From assembly GCF_006439395.2 (NCBI RefSeq), contig NZ_CP083950.1, positions 62,001 through 126,000 on the forward strand: DNA of 64,000 bases, read 5' to 3'. This DNA is from Mesorhizobium sp. B4-1-4. GTDB taxonomy: Bacteria; Pseudomonadota; Alphaproteobacteria; Rhizobiales; Rhizobiaceae. The position numbers were made by a program, and so were the translations under genes. Below the pieces are notes generated by a model, which was given only the letters and a program-made list of their open reading frames with translations, had not been told where the DNA came from and did not search any database. Each line of letters opens with the position of its first letter. The stretch's first letter is position 1. Below are positions 63,996-64,000 of this stretch, piece by piece.

Positions 63996-64000
63996 CGTTG

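Noticed and set aside
1..64000. CRISPR array, rRNA, tRNA or replication origin
   Set aside because: No regular short repeats with spacers, no rRNA or complete tRNA, and no RepABC-like genes or iteron clusters were seen.

Overview
The window looks like an accessory replicon (plasmid or megaplasmid) of an alphaproteobacterium of the Rhizobiales, most likely Rhizobiaceae or Phyllobacteriaceae. The evidence is indirect: moderately high GC, many polyamine/opine-type ABC uptake operons, IS66 and IS110 elements of rhizobial type, an antirestriction (ArdC) remnant, two toxin-antitoxin modules and a LuxR/LuxI pair. No rRNA, tRNA, replication or conjugation gene was seen, so the replicon itself is not identified.

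Layout. (1) 0.4-5.3 kb: class III aminotransferase, aldehyde dehydrogenase and glutamate dehydrogenase, an amine or amino-acid oxidation set, followed by a deleted 3-hydroxyacyl-CoA dehydrogenase. (2) 5.5-9.4 kb: MFS exporter, then copy A of a 2.1-kb repeat carrying an atypical response regulator and a nucleotidyltransferase-HEPN protein. (3) 9.4-15.1 kb: broken IclR regulator, CoA transferase, acyl-CoA dehydrogenase, MaoC hydratase, truncated CitE lyase joined to a truncated M20 hydrolase, and the first of three ectoine-hydrolase-like M24 enzymes. (4) 15.1-37.1 kb: IS110 remnant, intact IclR, a polyamine-type ABC operon with two binding proteins and a fused permease, polysaccharide deacetylase, second M24 enzyme, a racemase pseudogene split by a complete IS66 element, LysR, an AtuA-like pair, M20 peptidase and third M24 enzyme. 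(5) 37.6-45.4 kb: copy B of the repeat, then an M81 (MlrC-like) hydrolase with its own polyamine-type ABC transporter. (6) 45.6-51.8 kb: GntR regulator and an operon of aminotransferase, ThDP enzyme, SDR and amidohydrolase. (7) 51.8-54.9 kb: junction zone with a PIN module, a TacAT-like module and gene debris. (8) 55.0-60.8 kb: a convergent, partly paralogous operon (alpha-oxoamine synthase, aminotransferase, EamA exporter, GNAT, amidohydrolase). (9) 61.0-64.0 kb: a third atypical response regulator and a LuxR/LuxI quorum-sensing pair.

How it fits together. Most of the window takes up and breaks down small amides, peptides or modified amino acids: ABC import, amide opening by M24/M20/M81/amidohydrolase enzymes, amine removal by class III aminotransferases, then oxidation through aldehyde or CoA intermediates. 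IclR, LysR and GntR regulators sit beside their presumed targets, with palindromes visible for each. The region is rearranged: there are about ten pseudogenes, a recent-looking 2.1-kb duplication and an IS66 insertion with an 8-bp target duplication. The right-hand part (oxoamine synthase, exporter, LuxR/LuxI) looks biosynthetic or signalling rather than catabolic and is the best place to look for something undescribed. Family names are from recognition of motifs by eye; no database search was possible, and all substrates are inference.
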